Origin: a virus
Reading direction: 5' to 3' (one strand)
Virus record (IMG/VR): IMGVR_UViG_3300037189_026208
Coordinates: 1-64,000 of that record
Length of the DNA: 64,000 nt
Below, in pieces: positions 26,741 through 35,733 of this stretch (position 1 is the first letter of the stretch; the number at the start of each line of letters is the position of its first letter). The position numbers were made by a program, and so were the translations under genes. Below the pieces are notes generated by a model, which saw only the letters and a program-made list of their open reading frames with translations, searched no databases and was not told the origin of the DNA.

Positions 26741-27448
26741 TTATACTATTTTTGTAAATCCTTCGGTGTTCCATTTTCTATAAAATACTTCTTGAGCATC
26801 AAGAAGTTTCTTTCTTACCTGATCTGATGTCTCTTCAGATTCGGGTTTATTTAGCCCGTGTTCAATTTGGGATGCTGTATTTAAAGCATGCGGTAATTTG
26901 TTTGCCTGTAGACAGCGTTCATAATCGTTATCTTGAAAATAAAAATCAAAACGCTCATCAAATTTACCAATAATATCAAAAACCTGTTTACGCATAAACA
27001 AACAAAAACCTAATAAAAATTTTGTTGTTTCATAACCAAAATATAAAGTATTATCTTCTGGGAAATCATTATATGTATTTCTATGCCAGGAACGATCTAC
27101 CGGGCTTGCAGACATGAGAGTGTTAATTTTATTAAACGCAAATACCATGTTCTCAAGGCATTTTGGTTTTGTTATAACATCGTTATTTGAAATACAAATA
27201 AACTCTGATGTACAGTATGTCAAAGCTATATTAAGAAATTTGTTGTAATTGAAATCGTAAGGCGGTACAACACTAATAATTTTATTAGAAATATTTTTCC
27301 AAATAGAGTTATCAAAGTCTTTATTACTCTCAACCAGAATAATATTATTAATATACTGTTCTTCTTTAAGGTAAGACGTAATACATCTTAATACCATTTC
27401 ATAATACTCACTATTTTTTGTATATGTAAGTATAATAATATCGATCAT
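26741..27448 (-). CDS. Family 2-like glycosyltransferase
   Basis: A 235-residue GT-A fold protein. It starts IDIIILTYTKNSEYYEMVLR, then NIILVESNKDF, a CISNNDVITKP variant of the DXD region, and FDERFDFYFQDNDYERCLQA with the acceptor-side acidic motif. It overlaps the next gene's start by 4 nt. It belongs to a block of four adjacent sugar-transferase genes. Sugar and acceptor are unknown. Confidence 0.8.
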   Translation of the reverse strand: MIDIIILTYTKNSEYYEMVLRCITSYLKEEQYINNIILVESNKDFDNSIWKNISNKIISVVPPYDFNYNKFLNIALTYCTSEFICISNNDVITKPKCLENMVFAFNKINTLMSASPVDRSWHRNTYNDFPEDNTLYFGYETTKFLLGFCLFMRKQVFDIIGKFDERFDFYFQDNDYERCLQANKLPHALNTASQIEHGLNKPESEETSDQVRKKLLDAQEVFYRKWNTEGFTKIV

Positions 27449-28164
27449 AGAGTTATACCTTCGAGGTGTTTTGTTTCTTGTGCGTATATACGCTGTACGT
27501 GCTGACCATGCATTAATATACCGACATTATTATGTGTTGCAGTACTACTTACGTCTATATCTTCATCCTTTTCGCCGTATTTACTAACATGCCAGGACAT
27601 ACCTTCGTAGTGTTTATATAGTACTCCGCTACCGTTATAGTTACCAATTTTTAATTTATGTTTTCTAATATCTTCGAAAAACGAAGAACCGATATCGTAT
27701 CTCTTTTCTCCTCTACTCTTTTGTCTTTCAATATCAAAGAAATTAATATTATGATCTTTTACATGCTTAACGTTTATAAAACAATGCCAAGGATGTACTC
27801 TATTATATAGTTTTTTACCTGCACGGTCTCCTACTATTTCTCCCATTAGTGTTAAATCCATCTCTTTAAATTGTCTAAAGATTTCATCATGATTTGATAG
27901 AAAAATAACATCCGTATCTACTAGTAAAGCATAATCTGTTTTTACGTTTTTAAGTAAAATATCAACCGAAGGTCCGTGTATACCTCCTTTATTTTCAACA
28001 AATGGTATATTTGCTCTTTTGAGAATATCTTTTGTAAGATTATCTATAGAATTTTCACATATTAATATATTACATTCTGGGTGAAACGCTCTAAATGTTT
28101 TTAACATATTAGACGTAACAACAGGAGTGTTATATGAGCAAGATATAAGAGTTAAATTATCCAT
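27445..28164 (-). CDS. GT-A type glycosyltransferase
   Basis: A 239-residue protein with a GT-A core: LTLISCSYNTPVVTSNML, NILICENS, and YALLVDTDVIFLSNHDEIF, where DTD is the metal-binding DXD motif. A C-terminal Tyr/His-rich section (YKHYEGMSWHVSKYG) probably forms the acceptor pocket. It overlaps both neighbours (4 and 8 nt), so the cluster is translated as one unit. Confidence 0.8.
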   Translation of the reverse strand: MDNLTLISCSYNTPVVTSNMLKTFRAFHPECNILICENSIDNLTKDILKRANIPFVENKGGIHGPSVDILLKNVKTDYALLVDTDVIFLSNHDEIFRQFKEMDLTLMGEIVGDRAGKKLYNRVHPWHCFINVKHVKDHNINFFDIERQKSRGEKRYDIGSSFFEDIRKHKLKIGNYNGSGVLYKHYEGMSWHVSKYGEKDEDIDVSSTATHNNVGILMHGQHVQRIYAQETKHLEGITL

Positions 28165-28966
28165 TTTGCTTATAAATTTCTTTTAAGGATTTTTTTACTA
28201 AATCAAGCGGGGTATCAGGTATGCCACCAGGTACGGTGCCATGCTTTTTAACAAAAATTTCATCAGCTGCTCTAACTATAGTTTGATGATCGCTTCTTGA
28301 ACTAATTGTACTTGTTTGAAGAGTCCAAGGAATATCCTCTAGGTATTGATTTGAGTTTGCAATATCTGCAAAATACCAGAATGGCGGATGCATTCCTTTT
28401 TGTATAATTCTATAAGTGTGTTCTACGTGTTCACACGCGTTAAAAAATAACTCATCAATTAACCCTACTTCTTCAAGACACTTACGCGTATAAAAAGAAA
28501 ACGCACCCACACAATGTGGATATAATGCAATTGAAAGATCCTCTGAATAGCTTATAACAGTTCTAGGGTTAGGGGTTTCGGATCTAAACATTTTATTCAT
28601 AAGTCCGTGCTGACTATAATTAAAATGCTGTATACCTGTGCCTTTTGAAGCATCTATATATCTCTGAAAAACACTTTCATCCTTAATAAGGATATCATCT
28701 TCTATTAAGAAAATGTAATCGCAACCTTTTTCTAATAAAAGCTTTGTAGCATCATTTTTACTAATACCAACACCCTTATTGGTTTTATGCTGTATTAATG
28801 TAAAATTATCTTTATTCGGGTATAGATCATCACTGTAAGGCGTACCGTCATTTACAACTACAACATGTTGTATCTTATCAACAGGTATAGTTTTAAAACT
28901 CTTTTTAAAGTAATTCTCTCTATTGTATGTTACAATACCTATACCTATTTTATTATTTGTTTCCAT
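28157..28966 (-). CDS. Family 2 glycosyltransferase
   Basis: A 269-residue GT2-type enzyme. The nucleotide-sugar fold is seen in IGIGIVTYNRENYFKKSF, HVVVVNDGTPYSDDLY and CDYIFLIEDDILIKDESVF, whose EDD acts as the DXD motif. Further on, GAFSFYTRKCLEEVGLIDELF is typical of the acceptor half. Overlaps of 8 and 14 nt with neighbours indicate translational coupling. Confidence 0.85.
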   Translation of the reverse strand: METNNKIGIGIVTYNRENYFKKSFKTIPVDKIQHVVVVNDGTPYSDDLYPNKDNFTLIQHKTNKGVGISKNDATKLLLEKGCDYIFLIEDDILIKDESVFQRYIDASKGTGIQHFNYSQHGLMNKMFRSETPNPRTVISYSEDLSIALYPHCVGAFSFYTRKCLEEVGLIDELFFNACEHVEHTYRIIQKGMHPPFWYFADIANSNQYLEDIPWTLQTSTISSRSDHQTIVRAADEIFVKKHGTVPGGIPDTPLDLVKKSLKEIYKQNG

Positions 28967-29612
28967 TTTTAATTTCTTTTAGTTGTGGTTTAAGATCGTC
29001 AATACTAGGTATTAGCTGATCCCAGGGTAGTACATTATATTTGTATTTGTACCAGCCACTAGAGTACATCTCTAGAGTTTGTTTAGCAACTTTATCGTCC
29101 TTTTGAACGATATCAAATAACCAGGGTGTAGTCTTATCAATACTTGAAGGGTATAAGTTTGTACTTCCTAATCTAATTGCATAATCCATTGAGCATAATG
29201 AATCGTTAAGTCTTACATCTAAATAACCAATTTTATCTATTGCTTGTCTTGTAAAAACCTCTAAAACAACTTTTTGCTCGCTACCGTTGCTTACATTTAT
29301 CTTAACACTACCATAATCTATAACAGTACCTGTTTTAAGAGGCCCTGTGAGGTAGTTGATACCAGTTGAAATAATAGTATTTACGTACTGTTCAGCTACA
29401 ATTCTCAATGAATTAACAGATAAGGGAGGTAGTTCATTGTTTGTGTTGTATATAACAAAATACTGATACTGTTCGTTATCAATAAAGCGTCGTAGAAAGC
29501 TATTTTTAGTAGCGGTAACATTTTTACCTATAGAGGAAAAAAATATACCTGGTTCTTCTTCATTTTGAAGAGATGGCTTTGTAATAATACCAATTGCTAT
29601 TTGATTATTCAT
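28953..29612 (-). CDS. Divergent glycosyltransferase-like protein
   Basis: A 219-residue protein that starts like the neighbouring GT-A enzymes (NNQIAIGIITKPS) and has EVFTRQAIDKIGYLDVRLN, comparable to the acceptor half of GT2 enzymes. The usual DXD motif is not evident, so it may be catalytically altered or a partner subunit. It overlaps the gp47 stop region by 8 nt and the next glycosyltransferase by 14 nt. Confidence 0.6.
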   Translation of the reverse strand: MNNQIAIGIITKPSLQNEEEPGIFFSSIGKNVTATKNSFLRRFIDNEQYQYFVIYNTNNELPPLSVNSLRIVAEQYVNTIISTGINYLTGPLKTGTVIDYGSVKINVSNGSEQKVVLEVFTRQAIDKIGYLDVRLNDSLCSMDYAIRLGSTNLYPSSIDKTTPWLFDIVQKDDKVAKQTLEMYSSGWYKYKYNVLPWDQLIPSIDDLKPQLKEIKNGNK

Positions 29613-30660
29613 TTGTTTGTTGTGATATTTTATATAGTTCTAAGCATTTATCTAGTATACTTCTTTTATCTACATCAGTTGTTAATAAATTAACAAATTC
29701 TTGTAACGCTGTTTCAATGTCGAAACTTAAATTTTCTAATTCTTCTCCTTCAACTTGTTTTTCTTCTAAGAGATTAAATTCAGTTCTTAAAGAGAGAGGT
29801 TTATACTGCGATATTTTTGTAATAATAGAATCAATATGTTGAGCGGTTAATTTGTTATCAACATAAAGACTAACTATATTGTTTCTTACTATCTCCTCAA
29901 CATTCTTTATAGAACCGTCAAATATTTTTGCAGTATTAATTCTCTTATGCTTAGGTGAAAATGTATTTTCAATAAATTCAACATCTAGCGTATCTACATC
30001 TAATATCGAAACACCTTTTTGTTGATCTCTGTCTCCAAAATCTAACTCATGAGGTGAACCTAGATATAATATACTTTTACCACCAGGGTAGAACCTATGC
30101 TCTCTAAAATGAAAATGACCTGATATAACTAAATCAGCCTTATCATGTAAAAAGGTATTTTCAAAACCATGCTCACATACTTTATGTTGGTTCATTCTAA
30201 AATTAATAATATCAAAATGTCCAACTATAACATCACACTTAGGTATACTCTTAGCTTCAGTACCCCAAGGGCAAAATGTAAATGATTTATCTCTAATTTT
30301 AAAATTACGTAACTCTTCAAAAACTGTTACGTTCTTATTATTAAGAATAGAAATCGAATTAACGTCAGATTTATCTTTATAGAAGCAATCATGATTACCA
30401 GTTATTGCTACAATATTAAAATCTTCTAATATATTAAAAAATCTATTCGCAGCATGTATTGTGTTAACACCAATTAAATGTCTATCATGAAAGATATCTC
30501 CTGCAATAATAATATCTTTAATATTGCGTTCAAGTAATGTCGATTTTAACCAATAAGCAAATTTGATAGCTATATCATGCCAGGTCTGCGAGTTTTGATG
30601 TACACCTAAGTGTATATCACTTATACAGGCTATTTTTGGACCTGTGATATTATTCATCAT
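29605..30660 (-). CDS. 47: Recombination nuclease subunit gp47 (SbcD/Mre11-like)
   Basis: A 351-residue metallophosphoesterase nuclease that pairs with gp46. Signature motifs in order: ACISDIHLGVHQ, IIAGDIFHDRH, AITGNHDCFYK, DVIVGHFD and LVISGHFHFREH. Length matches T4 gp47 (339). It overlaps the gp55 gene by 11 nt upstream and the glycosyltransferase-like gene by 8 nt downstream, so the sugar-transfer genes read on from the gp47 message. Confidence 0.95.
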   Translation of the reverse strand: MMNNITGPKIACISDIHLGVHQNSQTWHDIAIKFAYWLKSTLLERNIKDIIIAGDIFHDRHLIGVNTIHAANRFFNILEDFNIVAITGNHDCFYKDKSDVNSISILNNKNVTVFEELRNFKIRDKSFTFCPWGTEAKSIPKCDVIVGHFDIINFRMNQHKVCEHGFENTFLHDKADLVISGHFHFREHRFYPGGKSILYLGSPHELDFGDRDQQKGVSILDVDTLDVEFIENTFSPKHKRINTAKIFDGSIKNVEEIVRNNIVSLYVDNKLTAQHIDSIITKISQYKPLSLRTEFNLLEEKQVEGEELENLSFDIETALQEFVNLLTTDVDKRSILDKCLELYKISQQTNE

Positions 30661-31210
30661 TTGTTGCTAGTGAATCGTCATAGTGATCACTACCGTCATC
30701 TTCTCTGTGAGCATTTTTCTGATAGGGTATCTGACCACTCTCTGCTAGTAGTTCATAAACTTCATTTTGATATCTATGAATAGTTTCATGTTCTTTCTTT
30801 TCTTTTTTAATTCTATTTTGAAATGCTCTATAAGCTACTTTTGTAAAGTAAGAAAAAGGATTATACCCGCTATCACACTTAAATCTCTTTCTAGTTAAAG
30901 CAGTCATCATCTTAATGATCGCGTCCCCAATCATTTCTTCCTTATATGAATAGTTAATAAAGTTCTGTGCGTACCCTAGACGTGTACCGATCTTTTGAAT
31001 CATGTCGGCTAGTTCATTCTTAAGATCGTTAGTTTTGTAGTACTCCTTTATAAGATTTTCCATCTCAATCGGGTCAACGTAATTTGGCTTAAGCTCTTCT
31101 TTAGTACGTCTGACTCTCTTCTTACCTTTTGTAATAGCTTTATCGTCTAGTATTTCATCTAGATCTGGCTCTTCGAATCCGACGAACGCATCTTTTTGTT
31201 TTTTAATCAT
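30650..31210 (-). CDS. 55: Late-transcription sigma factor gp55
   Basis: A 186-residue sigma-like protein that redirects host RNA polymerase to TATAAATA late promoters, in T4 together with gp33 and the gp45 clamp. The basic N-terminus leads into the region-2-like GDAIIKMMTALTRKRFKCDS and NPFSYFTKVAYRAFQNRIKK, the most conserved part of gp55 proteins. Length equals T4 gp55 (185). Boxes of the expected type are seen upstream of several genes in this window. Confidence 0.9.
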   Translation of the reverse strand: MIKKQKDAFVGFEEPDLDEILDDKAITKGKKRVRRTKEELKPNYVDPIEMENLIKEYYKTNDLKNELADMIQKIGTRLGYAQNFINYSYKEEMIGDAIIKMMTALTRKRFKCDSGYNPFSYFTKVAYRAFQNRIKKEKKEHETIHRYQNEVYELLAESGQIPYQKNAHREDDGSDHYDDSLATNDE

Positions 31211-31246
31211 AAAATTTAATCAATAATATACGATTGATATGTTTAA

Positions 31247-32695
31247 TCAACTCTCCAGTAGCTCTTTTACAGTAAAATCTATACTTTCATTTGTGTATAG
31301 TTCTATTCTTTCCTGTAAATGAGAATTACCGTAACGTAGATTATCTCCTATATCAAAAATTGTAGCACGTTTTTTATTAGCGTGTAGACGAAGACTTCTA
31401 CCTATGGATTGAATAATTTTTATCCTAGCTTTTCCAATAGCTGCAAACACAACATAGTGTAAGTTTTTAATATTAATACCGGTACTAAAAATTTTAGATA
31501 TAGCAATACATACGATATTGTCGCTTGTCTCCATAAGTTCGCGTATTTTTTCTCTTTCATCTACCTCTACACCTCCATGTACAAAATAAACCATTTTATT
31601 AGTATTATTATAAAGTACGTTGTGTAGTTCTTCACCATGTGCGATACGATCAACCATAATGAGAATATTGTTTGATACACCATTAACGAGTTTAGTTATT
31701 ACCTCATTACGAAATTTATTAGTTTGTAAAAATTGTATTTCTTCCTCATACCCTGCGGTAGGGTTAGACATAGACGGTGTTGTGAATGCAGGTAGATTTC
31801 TATAGTGTAACTTAAGTACAGCAACAGTAACGTCGGTTATATATTTTTGTTCTCTTAAATCTATCGACTTCTTTGTGTATATAATCTTACCTATCTTACC
31901 AAAAATATTCCATTGGTCCATTTTATTGTCGGGTAATGTACCTGTTAAACCGTAGCGAAACTTAGCAGGTATCTTGTCGATAACTTTATTTACTTTATTA
32001 CCATGTTTAATCTTATGTACCTCATCAACAATAAGAAGGTCTATATCTTTAAGAGCTGATAAATCTTGTTTTTCAGATTGTAATATCTGAGCATTTGAAA
32101 TAATAATTGAAGCGTTTGGATCTGGTTCATTACTACCTGTCCATTTTGTTACACTACTTTCTGGTATTCCGTACTCAATAAAATCACTAGATGTCTGAGT
32201 AGCTAACTGTAGATCAGGTACTAAAATTAATGTTTTACATTTATTAACTTGCTCCTGTATTGTACTAACAAGAGTAGCCATAACAAGAGTTTTACCTGCT
32301 GACGTAGGTAGAATTATAACACCACCTCTATTTTTTATAGCTGCTTTAATAGTTTCTTCCTGATAATCTCTTAATGGTAGATTAAGTTTTGCAATTTTAT
32401 CCTCAAATAAAAAAGGCGGTTCGTACGCTTTCTTAAAAGCGTCACTTATTGTGATATCAAATTTAATTTCTAAACTTTGTAGATATTCAATTATTGTTGG
32501 TGCTAATCTAATCTCAAATCTACCTTGAGGTGTAATTACGTATTGTCTTGTTGAGGGACGATAACCTACTGCAAAACGTCTCTTAAAAGCTTGGTTTTTA
32601 TCTTCAACAGAAAAATATTCTCTTATGTTAGGTAGATAATCAGTTGTAATTACACCCTTCTTTCTACCAAAATCATAATCAAATAAAACCTTCAT
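31247..32695 (-). CDS. uvsW: Recombination DNA helicase UvsW
   Basis: A 482-residue superfamily 2 helicase that in T4 unwinds R-loops and branched recombination intermediates. The N-terminal small domain is followed by LRDYQEETIKAAIKNRGG, Walker A LPTSAGKTLVM, motif II LLIVDEVHKIKHG, motif III GLTGTLPD, and C-terminal motifs FSTGINIKNLHYV and IQSIGRSLRLHANK. Length is close to T4 UvsW. It overlaps the uvsY stop by one base (TAATG). Confidence 0.95.
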   Translation of the reverse strand: MKVLFDYDFGRKKGVITTDYLPNIREYFSVEDKNQAFKRRFAVGYRPSTRQYVITPQGRFEIRLAPTIIEYLQSLEIKFDITISDAFKKAYEPPFLFEDKIAKLNLPLRDYQEETIKAAIKNRGGVIILPTSAGKTLVMATLVSTIQEQVNKCKTLILVPDLQLATQTSSDFIEYGIPESSVTKWTGSNEPDPNASIIISNAQILQSEKQDLSALKDIDLLIVDEVHKIKHGNKVNKVIDKIPAKFRYGLTGTLPDNKMDQWNIFGKIGKIIYTKKSIDLREQKYITDVTVAVLKLHYRNLPAFTTPSMSNPTAGYEEEIQFLQTNKFRNEVITKLVNGVSNNILIMVDRIAHGEELHNVLYNNTNKMVYFVHGGVEVDEREKIRELMETSDNIVCIAISKIFSTGINIKNLHYVVFAAIGKARIKIIQSIGRSLRLHANKKRATIFDIGDNLRYGNSHLQERIELYTNESIDFTVKELLES

Positions 32696-33144
32696 TATGT
32701 TGTTTCAAGCTTAATAATTTCTATTAAGTTTTTTATATCGTAACTAACACTTCTAAAATTTGTTTCAACTTTACCTAGATACTCGACAAGTAATTCATTT
32801 TCTGCTATCTGATGATCTATTTTTGTAATAATTTCGTGATTGCTAGCTGCAATTTCCGCAGTCTTAGCAGTTATACCGACGGGTGATTCAGCTTTCATTT
32901 TTTCGCTAATTTTAGCGAGAGCTTGTTGGCGTAACTTGTTTAGCTTTATAACTTCCTGTTTATGGAACATAAGCCTACCAACCCAGTAATGTCTCGTAGC
33001 AGGTAGGTCTAACTGAACTTGCTTCATATTAAATTCATCAAGAGCGATCGATTTTTTAATCGCTTCCTCGTATGTCTGTAAAAGAGAGATAGTACTTTCC
33101 TGTTCCATCTCATTAATAATATGTGCTTTTAACCTTTTTACCAC
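32695..33144 (-). CDS. uvsY: Recombination mediator UvsY
   Basis: A 149-residue helical protein matching T4 UvsY (137 residues), which loads UvsX onto gp32-coated ssDNA. The region LDLPATRHYWVGRLMFHKQE is the recognisable core. The C-terminal half is coiled-coil-like. The uvsY-uvsW order with a one-base overlap follows T4. It is divergent from the plus-strand genes that begin at 33157, with only 12 bp between them. Confidence 0.85.
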   Translation of the reverse strand: MVKRLKAHIINEMEQESTISLLQTYEEAIKKSIALDEFNMKQVQLDLPATRHYWVGRLMFHKQEVIKLNKLRQQALAKISEKMKAESPVGITAKTAEIAASNHEIITKIDHQIAENELLVEYLGKVETNFRSVSYDIKNLIEIIKLETT

Positions 33145-33156
33145 TAAATATTATAT

Positions 33157-33423
33157 ATGTCTTTGTTTGACAACATTGTTAATTCTATTTTAAAAGAAAG
33201 TGCTAATATATCTGGTGGTATTGGTAGTGCGTTTGGTCCGGGTGTAGGAGCGGAGGGAGCAACACAATTTTCAGCTGATACCTACGCAAGAGGAGATGCA
33301 CGTATAGTTAAACCTTTAAGTAAAGGTGTAATCACTCGTAATGGAGTCGTAAAAACTGTATTTTCAACAGGTAAAAAAAGTAAAAAGAAACATTCCAGGC
33401 GCCGTAAACATAAAAGAAAGTAA
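33157..33423 (+). CDS. Small basic protein with capsid-targeting-like N-terminus
   Basis: An 88-residue protein. The N-terminus MSLFDNIVNSILKESAN is an amphipathic helix with a LKE-S site of the T4 gp21 protease type, (L/I)xE followed by A, S or G. A Gly/Ala-rich middle follows, and the C-terminus is strongly basic (KKSKKKHSRRRKHKRK), suited to DNA binding. By analogy with T4 internal head proteins it may be packaged with the DNA; that is inference. A CTAAATATTATAT leader resembles the late box. Its stop overlaps the next start (TAATG). Confidence 0.65.
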   Translation: MSLFDNIVNSILKESANISGGIGSAFGPGVGAEGATQFSADTYARGDARIVKPLSKGVITRNGVVKTVFSTGKKSKKKHSRRRKHKRK

Positions 33424-33839
33424 TGGAATACGGACATTGGATTGTAAGAGAAGGTGTTAGTATATCTGAGGGTACTTTTGGGTTTATATATGAAATTACC
33501 AATACTGTTTTAAATAAAAAGTATATAGGTAAGAAGCAGTGTACAAGTCGTATTAAACGTAAACCTCTTAAGGGTAAAACACGTAATAGAATAGAACATA
33601 AGGAATCTGATTGGAAGTTATACACAAGCTCCTCAAATGAACTAAATGAAGATATAGCAAAGTACGGAAAAGATAAGTTTTGTTTTGAAATTATAAAAGA
33701 ATGTAATTCGAAGTGGGAATTAGCATATTATGAAATTAAAGAGCAACTCGATAAACAGGTTCTTTTAAGGGAAGACTACTATAACGGTATAATAAATGTA
33801 AGAATAGGTAGACCTCCTAAAAGTGCTAAGATTAAATAA
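33423..33839 (+). CDS. GIY-YIG-type endonuclease
   Basis: A 138-residue protein with a GIY-YIG-like start: FGFIYEITNTVLNKKYIGKK, in which GFIYEI and KYIG replace the canonical GIY and YIG. The following WKLYTSSSNELNEDIAKYGK and FCFEIIKECNSKWELAYYE agree with Seg-like phage endonucleases, where the late Glu is catalytic. No intron or split gene is visible beside it, so it may be a free-standing mobile endonuclease or a domesticated repair nuclease. The start overlaps the upstream stop by one base. Confidence 0.75.
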   Translation: MEYGHWIVREGVSISEGTFGFIYEITNTVLNKKYIGKKQCTSRIKRKPLKGKTRNRIEHKESDWKLYTSSSNELNEDIAKYGKDKFCFEIIKECNSKWELAYYEIKEQLDKQVLLREDYYNGIINVRIGRPPKSAKIK

Positions 33840-33844
33840 AAGAC

Positions 33845-34429
33845 ATGAAGCAGGTTAATAGATGTATGTATTGTCAGAGTACGAGTTACGGTAGAGGTTG
33901 TAACTACGGTCCTCACGGTATACACTTTCATCCTGATGACACCAAGCTTTGTTCATATTGCGGTTCAACCAACTACGGTAATGGCTGCTTAACAAACCCT
34001 TTTGGTAAAGTACATATTCACGGAATAATGTATAATAATATGTTAAAAGAATCACTAGTTAACGGGTTTTATATGCACGAAATGTTTAAAGATCTTAAGG
34101 AATACCGAGCATACAAGTTAGGTATTATTGACGAGAGCGGAAATAAAATTAAAGAACCTATAACGGAAGAGGAGCGTGCTGCTTTCTCCCCTATAACCAA
34201 AAACTTTATTAAAATAAAGCGTTATTTGGGATCTAAGTTAGATCTTATTAACCGTGCAACAATCCTCGAAAAAGAAACAAAATTAAACTATAATAAGGAA
34301 GATCATAAAAAGCTGTTAAAGCATACAGATGAGTTTGAAAATGTTTTTGAACAGTTACATAGAGCAGTAGATGCAGCTCTAGAGGATGGTTTAACCCACG
34401 AGCAAATTGAAAGCTTGTTGCAGAAATAA
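33845..34429 (+). CDS. Tandem zinc-finger protein
   Basis: A 194-residue protein whose first 60 residues contain two copies of a metal-binding module: CMYCQSTSYGRGCNYGPHG with HFH, and CSYCGSTNYGNGCLTNPFG with HIH. Each is C-x2-C-x7-8-C followed by H-x-H. The remainder is helical and charged. The module looks like a nucleic-acid or protein-binding zinc ribbon. A MLKES stretch after the second finger resembles the LxE-S protease-site pattern seen at other N-termini here. Function unknown. Confidence 0.7.
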   Translation: MKQVNRCMYCQSTSYGRGCNYGPHGIHFHPDDTKLCSYCGSTNYGNGCLTNPFGKVHIHGIMYNNMLKESLVNGFYMHEMFKDLKEYRAYKLGIIDESGNKIKEPITEEERAAFSPITKNFIKIKRYLGSKLDLINRATILEKETKLNYNKEDHKKLLKHTDEFENVFEQLHRAVDAALEDGLTHEQIESLLQK

Positions 34430-34443
34430 ATTTACATTATAAT

Positions 34444-34947
34444 ATGGGTATGAAAATAAAAGAATACCCTGATAAGAGGATTTGTACTATAGATTTCTAT
34501 CCTCTATTAGAACAAGCTACTAAAGAAGTATTAACGGCTTGTAAGCGTTATAACATACCTCTTAATACTACCGGAAGGGGTTCAACAGATGTGTCCCGCT
34601 TTTTTTATCATTTTTGTTTAGAAAAGTTTCTAGAAGGGTACAAGAGCTGTAATTCAAAGTACCCTAAAGTACTGGTTTTTTACCCTATTACTAATGGTGT
34701 ATTGAAGAATTTTGTTGACAAGGGACTTGATAAGGTCCTTAAGATATTACCCGTGCCTTGGTGTAAGGTAAAGAAGTTTGATTCACCGGATACGTCAACA
34801 GCTGCGCTAGGTGCAATTGAAAAGAATCGTAACGTAGCACAGAACTTAGACAAGTTTGCTAGATCGAATGAACTGTTTTCCTTCCTGAAGAAAAAATATA
34901 AAGTTTTTTTAAATGGTACAGTTGATTTAACTGAAGACCCCCAATAA
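34444..34947 (+). CDS. Hypothetical protein
   Basis: A 167-residue protein of unknown function. It looks like a mixed alpha/beta domain with KYPKVLVFYPITNGVLKNFV and LKILPVPWCKVKKFDSPDTS. No membrane span or recognised motif. An alternative start is the second ATG, two codons in. It is followed by a 66-nt gap without a clear terminator and then a late-promoter-like box for the next gene. Confidence 0.6.
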   Translation: MGMKIKEYPDKRICTIDFYPLLEQATKEVLTACKRYNIPLNTTGRGSTDVSRFFYHFCLEKFLEGYKSCNSKYPKVLVFYPITNGVLKNFVDKGLDKVLKILPVPWCKVKKFDSPDTSTAALGAIEKNRNVAQNLDKFARSNELFSFLKKKYKVFLNGTVDLTEDPQ

Positions 34948-34999
34948 GTGAATTAAAGACCCTTTAAGCCCCCTGAACAATTGTTTTTATGGAACTTTC

Positions 35000-35007
35000 A
35001 ATAAATA
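35000..35007 (+). promoter_or_regulatory. Late promoter-like box AATAAATA
   Basis: AATAAATA followed by TATTAT on the plus strand, 6 nt before the ATG at 35014. A weaker version of the T4 late box. Confidence 0.4.
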
Positions 35008-35013
35008 TATTAT

Positions 35014-35355
35014 ATGTCTAAATTCGCATCTGCTCTAAAATCTGTTTTTGAAGATATGGCTCTAGGAACACCTGCTCCTCAGGCCGGAAACTCTGCTGCA
35101 ACCGCAAGTGCTCCTACTGCTACTGGTCCTGTTGCTACTTCTAATCCTCCTAATCAAACTTTAACTCCTAGTCCTTCTACTGGAGCACAGCCTAACCCTC
35201 TTAAAGCTGCAGCTGCTGTTACTGGTGCTAAGCCTAATTTACAAGCTAACGATCCTAACCTTTTAGCTTTTGCTAAATCTCAAAATTTAAATCCTCAAGA
35301 TGTTTATAAAGCTTTAACATCTTCTGCTACTACCCATCAGCCTAACGTTCCTTAA
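35014..35355 (+). CDS. Low-complexity Ala/Pro/Thr-rich protein
   Basis: A 113-residue protein. The N-terminus MSKFASALKSVFEDMALG is a short helix resembling the capsid-targeting-like leaders of this phage, although the Glu is followed by Asp. The next 70 residues are Ala, Pro, Thr and Ser-rich and probably disordered. The last 30 residues (LAFAKSQNLNPQDVYKALTS) could form a small helical pair. The stop overlaps the next ATG (TAATG). A virion-associated role is possible but unproven. Confidence 0.6.
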   Translation: MSKFASALKSVFEDMALGTPAPQAGNSAATASAPTATGPVATSNPPNQTLTPSPSTGAQPNPLKAAAAVTGAKPNLQANDPNLLAFAKSQNLNPQDVYKALTSSATTHQPNVP

Positions 35356-35723
35356 TGCACGAGGCTGTAATCAATCTGCTTAAGCTTCAGAACCAATTAC
35401 GTATTTGTCATTGGCAAACGGATTCTTTTTCTGAGCACAAAGCTCTTGATAAAGCTTATAACGGCTTAAATGGTGTTATTGATGATCTTGTAGAAGTTTA
35501 TCAAGGTAAGCACGGAAAGCTAAAGTTTAACGATACTATTGATTTAACTTTAGTTAACTATGAAGAGATATCTCTTCAGGATATCCTTCAAGATGTTTAC
35601 GAGTATCTTCAAACAACATTTGTTGATGATATGGATCCAGAAATGGATACCGATCTTTTGAATATAAAAGACGAAGGTTTAGCTGTTATCAATCGTTTAC
35701 GTTATCTTCTTACGCTTAAGTAA
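35355..35723 (+). CDS. Conserved phage ferritin-like small protein (DUF5856-like)
   Basis: A 122-residue helical protein. The motif LRICHWQTDSFSEHKALDKA, then VIDDLVEVYQGKHGKL, is one I associate with a conserved phage family (DUF5856), whose His/Glu spacing recalls Dps and ferritin-like helices. It would form a helical bundle. Whether metal is bound is unknown. It is coupled to the upstream gene by a one-base overlap. Confidence 0.7.
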   Translation: MHEAVINLLKLQNQLRICHWQTDSFSEHKALDKAYNGLNGVIDDLVEVYQGKHGKLKFNDTIDLTLVNYEEISLQDILQDVYEYLQTTFVDDMDPEMDTDLLNIKDEGLAVINRLRYLLTLK

Positions 35724-35733
35724 TAGATAACAT

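Noticed and set aside
33423-33839. GIY-YIG gene as part of an intron or intein
   Set aside because: No split neighbouring gene and no group I-like flanking sequence; uvsY, uvsW and polymerase are all intact.
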